DNA of 64,000 bases from Smittia aterrima. Lineage: Eukaryota; Arthropoda; Insecta; Diptera; Chironomidae. Of this stretch, positions 38,185 through 50,107 are shown piece after piece (the first letter of the stretch is position 1; the number at the start of each line of letters is the position of its first letter). A program made the translations under genes and the position numbers. The notes under the pieces were generated by a model. It was given only the letters and a program-made list of their open reading frames with translations, did no database searches and was not told where the DNA came from. The DNA lies in assembly GCA_033063855.1 (NCBI GenBank), contig CP093831.1:8432001-8496000 (forward strand), given 5' to 3'.

Positions 38185-39064
38185 ATGGAAGAATTGTCAT
38201 CTCCACCTCAGGGAAGAAGCGTTGTGTCTGCATTCTTCCTCAGTCTGAGTCAGCGTTATCAGTTACTGTTAGGTAAATTCAATGAGATAAGAAGATCATC
38301 TGTCATACTTCAATCCGGAAGTTTGACACAGATTAGGCTTCTTGAAGAGTCACTTCGATTCTTTCGAAAGTTTTTTGATTGTGAATGACAATCGATTGAT
38401 CGTCGTGTGACCGTCATCGGTTATTAATTTATTTCGATTTTTTTCTATGACTACAGACAAATGTACACCGCACACTAAGGCTCGCTGGATTGGAGCGTTT
38501 ATCAATCTGGGAATATTTTTAACTAGGATAGTAACAGCACAGGGATGGTACATAGTGACTTACGCCCTTGGCATTTATCATCTGAATTTGTTCATCGCCT
38601 TCTTAACTCCGAAGATTGATCCAGCTCTTGATTTAGATTCAGGTAAGAGTTGCTGGACGAGAGATGATTCAATGATACTTAAACCTCATCGTTCTCTCAT
38701 TTTAGCAGACGATCCCGATGGTCCCGCATTGCCAACAAGAAGTAACGAGGAGTTTCGCCCATTCATTCGTCGACTGCCAGAATTTAAGTTTTGGTATGCA
38801 ATTTTTAAGTCGACTACAATTGCTCTCGTCTGCACTTTCTTCGAAGTATTCAACGTTCCTGTGTTCTGGCCGATCCTCGTCATGTATTTTATTACACTTT
38901 TCTGCATAACAATGAAACGTCAAATAAGGGTAAGACTAATTTGTTTTTCCTCAATTTCAATTATGAACGCTTCGTTCTTCTTCTAGCACATGATTAAACA
39001 TCGATACTTGCCGTTCACTCATAACAAACCAAAGTACCAGTCAGCAGAAGTGACCATTAAATAA
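38185..39064 (+). CDS. RER1: RER1, retention in endoplasmic reticulum 1
   Basis: Four exons: 38185-38272, 38457-38642, 38706-38929, 38987-39064 (191 aa; human 196). ATG at 38185 opens MEELSSPPQG. Four hydrophobic segments form the Rer1 W topology. Family-diagnostic text includes RWIGAFINL, GWYIVTYALGIYHLNLFIAF, EEFRPFIRRLPEFKFW, NVPVFWPILVMYFITLFCITMKRQI and the tail HMIKHRYLPFTH. It retrieves ER membrane proteins and unassembled subunits from cis-Golgi to ER through COPI. Intron 2 (38643-38705, 63 nt) is stopless in frame, and its acceptor is a tandem TTTAGCAG, allowing a one-residue (Ala) difference. AATAAA at 39281-39286 lies 217 nt after the stop. Confidence 0.96.
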
Positions 39065-39317
39065 TTTTGACACATCGGAATCCATCGCTAATTAAGATTT
39101 ATTTAATTTCAGTTATTAATTGGTGTAGAAAATGTTTGATGATGTTTTGAATGAAAGCAATTGTTCCGTCGTCATTAAAATGGAAAAGATCCTTTGAGAA
39201 CACACATAACTAGAGACTTTCGATCCTTTTTTTCGCTTTACAGCGATGATTCTTTTATTTTTCCATTTTTATCGAAATTAAATAAAATAAAAAATATGTT
39301 ACAAAGGAAGATTACAA

Positions 39318-39479
39318 ATGACATCGAAAGAAACCATAAAGCTTTGCAAAGAATGCAAGGATTTGTTCGAGGGAGTATCAAACAGAAAAGACAATGACGA
39401 AAAGGTCATCGAAAGCACGCGGCAAATCTTCAATTCCACAAAACAAAATCTTCGCATAAGACAAATTTCATTGAAATAA
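39318..39479 (+). CDS. Candidate small ORF, 53 aa, function unknown
   Basis: Opens MTSKETIKLCKECKDLFEG and ends RIRQISLK-TAA. It is lysine/glutamate-rich and has one CxxC (KLCKECK); there is no signal peptide or membrane helix. An acceptor-like TTTACAG lies upstream at 39244, and an AATAAA sits 10 nt after the stop (39489-39494), the same tight arrangement as in CUTA. It lies beyond RER1's own likely poly(A) signal (39281). I do not recognise the family, and it may be chance; a coding role is suggested only by composition and 3' context. Confidence 0.35.
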   Translation: MTSKETIKLCKECKDLFEGVSNRKDNDEKVIESTRQIFNSTKQNLRIRQISLK

Positions 39480-40984
39480 GGTTTTATAAATAAATTTTCT
39501 CTGTTTTCTTATCAATTGATTTTCATTTTTCTCCGATCAAATGTAAATATCAATAATTGTTATCATTTTTCTTTTTGATTCAATGCAAAACTTCTCTAAT
39601 ATAAAGTGGTTAAAGGTGGAGAGAAAGAGAGAGGGTGGTTGGACTAATTTTAATTTTTGTCATCTTGGATAAATGTGAAGAGGGAATTTCGTGATTCAAA
39701 TGAAAGGGTGAACAGAACATTGTAGGATGAGCAAAGGTTTAAAGTTTTTGAATGAAATACACAATTTGTTAATTTAATCTTCTTTCACGATTTCAAAGAT
39801 TTTCTTTCTCTTCCATTCAAATGATATTTCGCTTTTTAGCGAATGAAAGCTTCAACAAAAGTTGTTCACCTAATCTACTGAACTTTGAATGAATGTCAAC
39901 TTTTCCTTTCAATCTTTTTCTTACAACAAAAGTTGTAGACGTAGGTAGAGTATTCCAATAATGTAAGGAGGGAGAGACGAGACACAAAATCACAACTTGT
40001 TGCTCAACACGCAATTCAATATCATAAAAATGCTAACACGGTTTTCTCTGTATAGTTAGTTTATATGTAGATAAGTGGTTGAGAGTTCTTCACCGATTAA
40101 ACATCGTCCTAAGTTGTAAATATTTCCATGTCAAAAGAATTCAGTTTAGCTTTTTCTTTTTGGTATAAATACGAGGATTTGGATAATTGAGTTGAAAAAA
40201 ATTGTTGTTGAGAAGAAGTCGTCGCGAAAACGCAATAAAAACCGTTTCAGTTTATCGCGCTCAGTAAAAAGTGGAGAAGAGACTGACCGGATCTTCGTTA
40301 GATCAACCTCGCGATTATATTGTTAAATTGGTACCCATTGAGAAAGTGTTGTGTGTATGAGTTTCTTTTTTCATATTGAATTCTACATCGAATTGCTACA
40401 GTTCTATGTTAAAATTGATTTCATTAATTGGCGTCATTCGTATGACATTCGCAAATTTTGCTGACCATCACGAGAAGTCAGTAGATTTGCGTTAGTAATT
40501 TAAGGTTTCTTTCATGCAAGGATAGGAGATTTACATTATGTAAGTTATGCCCCTGCCCCAGCTGTCGATTAATATCGCGCGTGTTTGAGTTTTAGACTTC
40601 CAGAGATTTCTTCACTTGCAAGGCTCGATCAGACCGAGATTCATTTTTTTTTTGGTATTTCACGTTGAGTTATAATTTTTTCAGCATTTCTTTAATAAAT
40701 ATTTTTGATCGCATACTCGAATCCTTCTCTAAAATGTTTTCTATGCTTTTCTCTTGCCCTTTTGTTTTGAATGAAACGAAAAATACTTCACAAAAGATGA
40801 AGACTTTTCTCGATCCACTTCAAAAAATTGGTTCAAGATGTCGAGCACAGCTTAAAATTTTGAACTCAGAAACAAATCTTCAATCGTCGCAGATGAAATC
40901 AAGTGTAAAAGGCGTCATTTCGCTTGTCGAGTTGTTTTTCTCGCTTGAGATTTAAATCAACAGATCAGGCAGGGACGAAAACTT
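39480..40984. other. Spacer, probably 3' UTR of the TMEM47-like gene
   Basis: AT-rich. A GC-richer patch around 40240-40340 contains an initiator-like GCTCAGTA, but no gene can be attached to it. No coding exon was recognised. Confidence 0.4.
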
Positions 40985-41711
40985 CTAATCGCGAACGGAA
41001 GTGGATTCGTGCACAATTTTTCGCTCCTTATAGTAGATTTCTTCAGATTCTTTGTCGCAAAGAAGTAGGACGACCGCCCCGAAAAGGAAGATTGCAGCGC
41101 CCCAGCCTGAAAAAGAATATTTAATGAGTTAGATGTTAAAGATAAGACTTTGTTTCCTTACCAACTCCATAAGCCCAACCGAACTCCCACACAGCGCGAT
41201 TAGCCAGCGGCAACTCTCTTGCAAAGCACACTGGATAAATGATGAGTGCGATGAGAAGCGAGAGCAGGGAAACCATCATGATAAGCACTGCTATACGGTA
41301 GAACTTATATTTTAAGTTCGCATCGAGTGTCTTGAGTCCGATTCCAGTCAAGAGTGTCGAGATAGCATCTGTGATGAGTGTGATGACGCAAAGGATTGCA
41401 GTCGCTTTGATATAAACTGAGAAGTAAAAAAGTTAAGAAATATTTTCGGAAGAAGTATCGTTATGAAACTTACAGGCATCGCGACTCTCGTAACAACCGA
41501 CATCAGCGACAATGTTGAATGGTAAAGGTGGCTCTGCTTCGATCGTAACGCAGTGCACGAATAAACCTTGTCGCCAACCTGCAGCTAAGAGCCATTCTGT
41601 AGATGTCAGAGCCATAATCATCAGGACGATTACGATAATTCCGCAGATAAAAGCGATGACTTTCAATGGCCTTGTGATTGTAATTGTTTCAATTGTTGTC
41701 GTTGGAGCCAT
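40985..41711 (-). CDS. TMEM47/VAB-9-like claudin-superfamily tetraspan
   Basis: Three exons: 41711-41474, 41416-41162, 41106-40985 (204 aa). Four hydrophobic helices are visible: IAFICGIIVIVLMIMAL; ILCVITLITDAISTLLT; AVLIMMVSLLSLLIALIIYP; and WGAAIFLFGAVVLLLC. The segment EFGWAYGVGWGAAIFLFGA aligns in style with the TMEM47 end FNWGYGLAWGATIF, and the loop after helix 1 has TSTEWLL, as in the PMP22/claudin clan (W followed by a Cys pair). Relatives sit at cell junctions in epithelia (C. elegans VAB-9, vertebrate TMEM47). A short cytoplasmic tail ends STSVRD. Alternative: another fly claudin-like septate-junction protein; superfamily is firm, subfamily likely. Confidence 0.8.
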
Positions 41712-43620
41712 TGCTGATGGTGATGGTTGTCGAATGCTGTTAAATGACAGGTATAGATTACATCGACGAGCTCCTAGTTAATTTTCAAACCTACTCACTT
41801 CGTTTATAAAATTTTATGAAATGTAAATCAGTCTCGTTAAACAAAATTTAGTTTTTCTCTCTTCGATTAAAATTCTCTGGTTTTCAAAGCTTTGCTTTGC
41901 TCGCCACAAGCGCAACTATTTTTTTAGTGGTGGCTACAAATTGTTAATCTGCAATTGAAAAACCAAAAAAAAAAACGTAACAACAATGAATTAATTGTTA
42001 GTGTTGGAGAATGACGTGCTGAAGGTCGTTGGAACACATAAAGCAGAAGCAAGCTTTAAACAAAACGGGAACTGAGACGTATATGATTCATCGACATGCG
42101 ATGCGTGAAGTTCAAGCTACAAAAGGTGCTGATATGGAAATTTCTAAGTCAAGAGTCACTCAAATCCCTGAAGTTGACATTTTACGACATTTTCGCGGGT
42201 TTTCAGTGGAATTTAAGACTCACGATAGTTTTCTCCACCTTCATGTTTTTACAACTTGGACTCGGCAATCTTACTCACAAAACACCAACACAAAAGAGAA
42301 GATCGAATCTTAAAATTTTTCTTCTCAGCTAAATTTAGATTTTGTTAAGAAAAATTATTGGGCTTCACATCATCACCGTCTCGGAATTCATTTAAATTGA
42401 AAAAGCATCAATTTCCATTCTTTGTTTAACCAGCAGCAACACAGCACTTCTTACTCTTGACAAATACTAATAACTCACTTTGATTTGTATAAGTCACCGT
42501 CATCAAATTCTGGATAATTGTGGAAATTTAGACTTTCAGCAGAACCACCGTCAATCGATCTAAACGAATTATATTAATTAACCTTTGCGTTCAAATATCA
42601 CGACTTCGGCCTTTTATCAATTTAAACGTGGATGCGAGAAAATTGAATTCTCAGTTTTTAAGAAAAAAAATTAGGCCAGAGATGAGATTTGAGAGATGAG
42701 AAAAATTGAACTTCACTCACTGCAGACCATAGATTTTCATCAACTGATCAGTTTTCTTGTCACCAGTCGATCCTTTCAGGACATTTGTCATAGCTTAATA
42801 ATAGCAATAGCTCGACTAATAATTTGTTTTCTAATTTTCTTTTGCTGCAGCGCTTCAACAACTCAATTCGCCTTTGAATTGTAATTTTGTGAGCGAGCGA
42901 GATGAGCGTTTTCAAAGAAACTTGAAATGAGCGGTAAAGTTTGAAAATTGATTTTTAAAAAAAAAAATAGGAAAAAGGCTCAATTATCTAAGCCTTCTAA
43001 ACCAAGACTAAGTTGTTAAGCTATTGATTATTAACGATCCAAAAGTATGTTACCAACAAAAAGAAAGCTAGTTTGCTTCGATAAAAGGGTTTTTAAAGGA
43101 AACTGATCGCCGACTTCCCCTTTTGCAAATTTCTGAAAGAGATTTTATAAAAGACGAGTCCTTATTAACAAATTAAAATCTTTTATTTCAAGTTCAAAGT
43201 GCTCCACGATTTGATAGTTACTACTTACACTCATTCTGGGTACATATTTGTAAAAGATTATTTGGATGGAATTTCAATTGATTTGTTTTTTATGATAAAA
43301 CTAAAATGGTAATTTGACTTTGTGGCATGTGATGGTTCACTGGATATGATGAGACTGATATCAATTAAGGCTTTTTACTGCCGATAGCTTTACTAGACTT
43401 TAAGCACTCATTTTCCAAATGATTTACAAATATCTTATTATTTAAAATATTCTTAAAACAAAATCCTTCAAAATTGAGTTTATCTTTCTTGCGTGAAGAA
43501 TTATTTTCAAAGATTAAAACAAAACCCGGCAAGTTTTTTTTTGTTAAACAATTCAAAAGGATTTAACTTAATCTCGACCCTTAATTCCCTTTTAATCACA
43601 AGAAGGTAAAACGGAAAAAA
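41712..43620. other. Spacer upstream of TMEM47-like gene and downstream of TNFAIP8
   Basis: It probably holds the promoter and 5' UTR of the tetraspan gene on the left and the 3' UTR of the TNFAIP8 homologue on the right. Only short, unconvincing open frames; no RNA gene was recognised. Confidence 0.4.
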
Positions 43621-44319
43621 TTACTCATTCTGCTCCATAACTTTGTTTAGGTCAGCAACAATTTTGCCCATGACCTCTCGATGCGGTGAGTCTGCTTTAA
43701 ATACCGATTCAAGGAACTGGGGGTTGTTGAAGGAATCAAAGATCTCGTCAATCTTTAGTAAGCTCTTTTCAGTGAGGTGACACTTAACTATTTCTTTAAG
43801 TAGTTGATGAACTTCAGTGATCAAATTTTGAATGAAGTTGAGATCAAAGCTGAAGTCCACTTCGAAGAAAGAAATTATTGACATTTGAAGTTTGAGGAAT
43901 TTCTGGTAGAAAGTGTTTGTCTTCTTCGTTTCATCTTCGCTAAAGACTTCATTCTTCTGTAGAATCGCAAGCTTGATGACAATTTTGATAATGTTCTTCA
44001 CAAGCTTTTCAGCTTCTTTCTTGCTTCCGAGTTGAAGTTTCGTTAGTTTGTAGACATTGTCGAGTAAACTTGATGTCGTCTCATCTATGAAAACTTTCGC
44101 CACATTCTTTGATGCCATTCTACTGAGAATTTTCTTCTGAGCTCTTAGTCCGATGTCCTTCGCCTTGAAGGCATTATCTGTCATAACTGTAAAAGAGAGC
44201 GAAGCGTTAAGACTTGAAAATCTAATTTACATAAAGTTTATCTAAATTACACAGGAAATATCGTTAGGCTGTTAGTAACACAGAGTCGGAAAGAACATGA
44301 ACTCACCTGTATTGACCAT
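43621..44319 (-). CDS. TNFAIP8: TNFAIP8/TIPE family protein (fly sigmar homologue)
   Basis: Exons 44319-44307 (13 coding nt) and 44186-43621 (192 aa). The 13-nt coding part encodes MVNT and splices in phase 1 to restore VMTDNAFKAKDIGLRAQKK. The body matches the TIPE helical fold: AQKKILSRMASK, FIDETTSSLLDNVYKL, KNIIKIVIKLAIL and FFEVDFSFDLN; human TNFAIP8 has DDTSSEVLDELYRV and KTVIKLAIL. TIPE proteins carry a hydrophobic central cavity that binds phosphoinositide-type lipids and influence cell death, autophagy and cytoskeleton. A second in-frame ATG at 44184 would give a protein five residues shorter; other promoters may supply different N-termini, as in vertebrates (inference). Confidence 0.92.
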
Positions 44320-47300
44320 TTCAGACTCTGATGAAAGTGCTTTAAACTCAAAAATAAAGGTGAATGAATCTAACGACTAAGGTTGGTGCGTTCCGTAGAT
44401 TTCTTTGTCCTTAACTTGCGTAGATTCCAATAACGTTGAGTGTGTAGTATAAAAAAATTTCGTGCTTCTGGTTATGAAAACATGAAGGAAGAAGAAACAG
44501 AGAAGTGAGAGCTGTTGCCGACACTGTGCCAATCAAGCTATAAATAAAAACAAATCGAAAGGACCTGATGAGAAATAAAACATGAGAAGCTTAAGGAAAT
44601 CTTTCTAAAAGGAAAATCAGAGAATTCGCATTATTCTCTTGAAACAAAAAGGATCGTTTAAGTATTCACAAGTGTTCTCTTGAAAAATTCATGAAACCGC
44701 TTCAAGTATGCAAACTTTTCACCGTTGATGGAGTCACGCGAATTTTCTTTGAAAGCACTTTTATTTCTTTGGAGTTCTTCTAGTCAGCATTAAGTCAAAG
44801 AAAACATAAAGCAAGCCATACAAATATCCAAGGCCCCCAGGCTGTGATTTTCACACGTGCCAGCTTAAATTTTGCACATCAAACATGCAAGCACATATAA
44901 CATCAAAATAATAATAACAACAATGACTTTTATGGAATCTGAATGATTATGAACACACAAAGACCTTACAACATTGACTTACACAAACAGTTTGCACAGT
45001 CAGACGAAATCTTCTGAAAGACAATCCAAGACTCGAACTCGATTAAACTTGCGTTCATGGTCCCTACAAGTTCTTGATAAGTCAATCGATACGAAAATTG
45101 CTATGAGAGAAAGTAGATGCGATGAGTAAATTTGCAATTAACAGTCATCGAATTACGTTAACGAAACGTCTGGATTTTTATTACGGGTCGAGAAACTTCC
45201 CCTCAACGTGAAGAAATGTAATTAAAATGATGAAGAGTTGCTTAAAAGCTTTTTGTTTCCTTTCAATTATCAAGTTTCTGAGTAGATTGAACGATCAATC
45301 TCAGTTTTCGCTTCGAGTAGCTTTAATTATCTCACGTTAAACAAACGTGCAAGGATTTGCTTTTGTTCGCTGCTTTGAGCTAGAACTCAATGGGAAAATC
45401 AATGAAAAGTTCCTATTTTCATCACGCGAGACGTAAAATATTCTCGAGGCTCGAGTATTTTCATTAAATTTTTAGCTGAGAGAGTAGACTTTCGACACGA
45501 GCGTTGAAACCCATATGGGACGGTTAAATAATTTAACTCATCTAATTTGAGATATCGCCTAGTGTTAGAATCGTTTTAAAGTGAACACACTTCGCTTTCA
45601 AATGGTTTGGATTAAATTTCAGTATCCAATTAATATGAAACGCAATTAGCAAAATTCGCAAACCATTCACAAAAGGTTTCAGAATTTTTGTGAAAGGTTG
45701 GTCTCTTTGATGTTAACTTTATTGAGGTTGCATGAGGTTAAAAGCTTTAAGAGAAGGATTCGATTACTTCCGAAATAAATTTAGCGTACAACGCCATATC
45801 CGGTCGAAACTTCCTTTTACTTTGACCTAGAAAGTTAGACCAATACGTACATTTGATCCTTTTGCTCTAATTATTTTCTCGTCCACAAAGTTCCCAATTA
45901 CGAAAAAAACTTTTATTATGAAATTTCCTCAGACACGCTGAATTCACGGACTGTTCACTCATTGAACACACAAGTCAAAGAAAACAAACTTGTGCAAATA
46001 AATTCAAAGAAAACAAAACTCTTATCATGAAAATAAACGTCGCTTCTCGATAAACTCATCACTTCTACATGAAATGAATCAGAGTTTCTTGTGAAGAGAA
46101 GCGAGCGCTTTTCGTTCTCAATTTATGAGACTCAATAATTTTGCTTTGATAAGAAAGTTCGGTAGTCATAAAGATATCACAAGTCGCATTAGCACACAAT
46201 GTGCCCCGATCGACTATAAAACGAGTGATGGAATTGTTTTCAATTAAGTTTCAAGGCTAAAGAGTTGTCTAGCAAGAGACTCCCTCGCAACTCGCAATCT
46301 CTTGGAGTGTATTGTGTTCAGAGAACTTAAGACAATTGCCATGGCAACGTTAAATTTAAGACAGCGGAGCTCGAAATGTAAAGGAATTCGCCTATCAATC
46401 CAAAACCCTGAAAGTCTGTCGTGAAATTCAACCCCAAATGTTTACGTTTGCTCGGAAATGAGAATCGAAGAGAAATACAGAACAAGAATGCAGCTAAGAA
46501 CAAAGCGAATACGATGAACAGCTGTCGTGTCTTTGAATTTGTTGATGCAGAGAATTTTATGTGAGACTACGACAATTTCTAGACATTTATCGAATCGAGA
46601 AGTCTTCAAGTTTCAAGCTTCAGCCTTGACCCAATCGTTTATCATAAACTTGCTTGAAACGACAAATTACTTGGTCATTGCTCGACATTATGAATCATCC
46701 TCTGTCTCACGTAATGAGCAAGAAATAAAAACATTTCACTCGCGCTTACATCATTTGATTGCTATGCAAAATCGAAAGCGAGCTCTGAGTTTGAACAATT
46801 AAAAGAATTGCTGTAATCGTTAATATTTCATAGTCGGAACCATGAGTGGAAAGCAACACTACATGCTTGAAATAATTGAAAGAAATAACTAATTATCAAC
46901 GAGAGCTCGCGAAATCATCAATTGCGTGGTCGAGAGCAGCAACAATTGGCCATCACTTTTGTGTCACTCAAAGCGCGAGTCTTTCTCTTAACCGGCGAAT
47001 GAGAAATTTCACATCGCGATATTTCCACTTTTGTCATGTCCATAAATTTATTTTGGAATTTAAGCTAGAAGAGCCATTTAACGGTTCGTCTAAAAAATAT
47101 GATTTTTCGCCTAATGAGCTTCGTCTTTCCAGAAAGTTGTCAACTTTTTTTTTGTGATAATATCCATTGATGAGATTCGCGAAATACACTCACCAGAGAA
47201 ACTCGTTTGGTGTTGATTGATATGCAAATAAGCAGCGAGAAGAATTTCTTATTTAATTTGTCTTCCTCTCAATTACTCCCATTCACGAGCTGTTGCTACT

Positions 47301-47845
47301 TCAGTTTTCTTTATTTAATATTTCTCCACTTATCTCCAAACACTACAATCCGCAGGATTTTTGTTTGACTATCAAGGATACTATTTGTCAAGGACAATTA
47401 AGCTTTTGTTTCACAGCGGTAGAAAATCGAGGCCGTTATTATTTATATCCTTTAATTGGCAGCTTACAGAACAAAAGCAATGCACAACCTTTCCGTTCGA
47501 GATTTCATTTGAAACTGAAAATGTTTTCGCGCCGCAGTGTTGAAAAGTATTTGGGTTTTTATACGAGGAAAGGTTGGAGCTGAAAATGTGCTCTAGTCAT
47601 ACGAAAATCCCTTTATTACAATTAAACGCATTTGCTGTGTTTCTTAGTTTCTGCTTCTTCTCACCACAACCGAGTAAAATAAATCTGCACTTCGTTCGCT
47701 GGTGATTCCACAATAATATTAATTCCTCGTTATCATACCCAATCAGTTATTGCTAAGTATTCGAATTAATTCTATAGACAATCTCGAGTGTTTTTCACTT
47801 TTTTGAGTGTCTAACTGTTACGTGGAAGATGATAATTTGGAAGGA
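44320..47845. promoter_or_regulatory. 3.5 kb divergent region between TNFAIP8 and STIMATE
   Basis: Contains no firm coding exon. A plus-strand TATAAAA at 46215-46221 lies 27 nt before an initiator-like TCAATT. A 28-codon ORF with a good start context (GCCATGG, ATG at 46341) follows, with GTAAAG at its 13th codon that could act as a donor. This could be the STIMATE 5' promoter/UTR or a separate small transcript. A quasi-palindrome is at 45435-45461. Confidence 0.35.
45435..45461. repeat. Quasi-palindrome AAAATA-tt-CTCGAG-g-CTCGAG-TATTTT
   Basis: Twelve complementary base pairs with a 2-nt bulge around a single central G. Also a direct repeat of CTCGAG. Function unknown; may be chance. Confidence 0.5.
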
Positions 47846-48865
47846 ATGACTTCGTCATTAATTTTGAGTAACTTGACGGAGAGTCCTCACTTCATTGAGT
47901 TCCAAGAACTCCAGCCTTTGCACTGCTCCAAGGACGCTCTGACTGATGTCTTCGGATGGATCTTACAAGGATTGCTCGCTGCTATAGCATTCTCGTGTCT
48001 TATTGGTAAGTTGACTTCCTAATTGAATTTATCGCTCAACTCGCTTCCGCTTATCTAACTTCTACAATTTCCACTAATCCGAATTAACAGCTAAACGATT
48101 TGTCGAGCCTAACTATCGAAGGCGACCATGGAATATTTGGTGGTACGATACTTCAAAGCAAGGCATTGGAGCAATGGTGATACACATGACAAACGTATAT
48201 CTCTCTCCTTTGTTCAAGGGCGATCCGTGCACTTGGTGAGTTCGTTAAAATTTCATCATAATTGAATTTCTGATTAGTTTCGTTTTAGGTACATTATTAA
48301 CTTTCTTCTGGACTCAACGATCGGATTATTTATTATTTACATAGGAATTAGAATTTGTATATTTGTTGCGAAAGCCAAAGGCTGGGATGCCATTAATTTT
48401 GGAGAGTACAGTGCATCAAAGTCATGGATCTATCAAACGTGGATCTACGTCGGATTGATGATCATTGTTAAAATTCTTACGACTCTAATCATTCAAATGG
48501 ATTATTGGAACGACGTGAAGAATTTAATTTTATCGCCATTCAAGAACGAGAAGCTTGAGCTCATCGTTGTCATGCTTATCATTCCATTTTTTGTCAATGT
48601 TCTCCTGTTTTGGGTGACTGACAATTTCTTAATGCGAAACAAGAAACACTTCTTAGGACATCACCAATTAAGAACGTCGCCGCCTAGAAAGCGACGTGCT
48701 CGAAGTATCCTCGAGAAAGTCAAAGTAAAATACAGGACAAGTCATCATCGACCACTTAAGACTCACGAGTCCGAGTCTGATGATTTATTGTCGTCTGACG
48801 AGGAAGCGATTCAGGACGCAAACTCTCAAATTCAACTGAGAAATAATAGTATACAAATTATTTAG
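47846..48865 (+). CDS. STIMATE: STIMATE/TMEM110, ER store-operated calcium entry regulator
   Basis: Three exons: 47846-48005, 48091-48235, 48289-48865 (293 aa; human 294). First ATG of the frame at 47846 (MTSSLILS). The hydrophobic segments and family motifs are clear: DVFGWILQGLLAAIAFSCLI, AKRFVEPNYRRRPWNIWWYD, TSKQGIGAMVIHMTNVYLS, INFLLDSTIGLFIIYIG, and VVMLIIPFFVNVLLFWVTDNFLM. The cytosolic tail is basic then acidic (ESESDDLLSSDEEA), as in the human protein. STIMATE is a multipass ER protein at ER-plasma-membrane junctions that promotes STIM1 activation. AATAAA lies at 49096-49101. Confidence 0.94.
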
Positions 48866-49551
48866 ACTGCTGCAGAGAAATTGTTGGAACCATGTGATAT
48901 TTAGAGGTCGCGACCTACCATGTTTAGTCAACGCATCTACACCATAACTCCACCGCAATTTCAAATCAATGTCAGATCAATGAATGCTCCTATAAATTTC
49001 ATTATTCGAAACAATAGCGAGTTTCATTTGAGTTTTACAATCTTCGAACGATAACAACAAAGAAAATGTGAAGCATCACAGTATTTTTAATAGCAAATAA
49101 AAGAATTTTATTTTTTGAGATATCAACCATGACTATTTCAAGTCGCGTGTTTCAGCTTCAATTAACGAGTCGATCAAGTGAAGAAATATTTTTCTTTTAA
49201 ACAGTTTTATTGCGTCGCCTTTTAAGAAAAACAAAAGTTTGTGAGACGAATTGCTTCGATTACAAATTTCGAGGTGTCATTGTTGTGAGTTCGTCATGCA
49301 TGTGCGGATTTGAGGTCTCGTTGAATTCTCTTATCACAAATTTGAAAACAGGTCAACTGTGGTTCGTTCGTTTTTCATAGACTTATTGAACTAGAGTCAC
49401 CAATAGAATGTTTTCTTCTTCTCTACGCTCATGTGTTTTTAAGCTAACGACCTATACATTGATTTCATCTATGAAGTTTGTTTTGATTTAACCGGCGGCG
49501 AGTTCACGTTTCGAGAGTCAAATTTTTGATTAAACTCAATATTTGTATCGA
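48866..49551. other. STIMATE 3' UTR and CUTA upstream region
   Basis: AATAAA at 49096-49101 probably ends the STIMATE transcript, leaving about 450 bp for CUTA promoter and 5' UTR. Nothing else was recognised. Confidence 0.5.
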
Positions 49552-50022
49552 ATGCGATTCAGTTTGTTTAGCAGCATCAGATTGTTCAGTAGCAGAAGTT
49601 ATTGTCGGAGTATGAGTGACAATTCAGCATTTGTTTACCAAGTAGGAATTTGAAATATAAATTCTCCTGTGATATTAGCAATGCTTTCATTTTAGTCTGG
49701 TTCTGCCTCTGTGTGCTATGTTACAGCACCTGATGAGTTAGTCGCGAAGAAGATCGCTCATGGAATCATTAGTAATAAGCTTGCAGCATGTGTCAACATA
49801 ATCCCAAAGGTAACATCAATTTACGAATGGGAAGGCAAGGTAAATGAAGATTCAGAGGTCCTCCTCATGGTGAAGACTAAGACATCAAGACTCGAGGAGC
49901 TGGCCAAGTTTGTTCGTGAGAATCATCCTTATTCGGTTGCTGAATTTATATCGACGCCAATTGAAAAGGGAAATGATCTTTATTTGAAATGGATTCAGGA
50001 GACTGTTCCAGAAAAGCGCTAA
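49552..50022 (+). CDS. CUTA: CutA1 divalent-cation tolerance protein homologue
   Basis: Two exons: 49552-49641 and 49696-50022 (138 aa). The N-terminal 30 residues (MRFSLFSSIRLFSSRSYCRS) are basic and Ser/Arg-rich, suggesting a mitochondrial presequence; an internal Met at residue 21 could give a cytosolic form. The rest is a standard CutA1 domain: SVCYVTAPDELVAKKIAHGI, KLAACVNIIPKVTSIYEWEG, EVLLMVKTKTSRLEEL, HPYSVAEFI, and YLKWIQETV at the end. CutA1 is a very stable trimer implicated in metal tolerance in bacteria; the animal role is not settled. AATAAA lies 10 nt after the stop (50033-50038). Confidence 0.96.
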
Positions 50023-50032
50023 TAAGAAAACG

Positions 50033-50065
50033 AATAAAAGTAATTCACTTAAATTTGAGTTTATT
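50033..50065. terminator. Facing poly(A) signals of CUTA (+) and the convergent gene (-)
   Basis: Plus-strand AATAAA at 50033-50038; minus-strand AATAAA (TTTATT on plus) at 50065-50060. The stop codons are only 85 nt apart, so the two mRNAs probably overlap at their 3' ends. Confidence 0.65.
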
Positions 50066-50107
50066 TCATATTCAAAGGATCTACAGTTGTAAAATATTTT
50101 AAAAATT

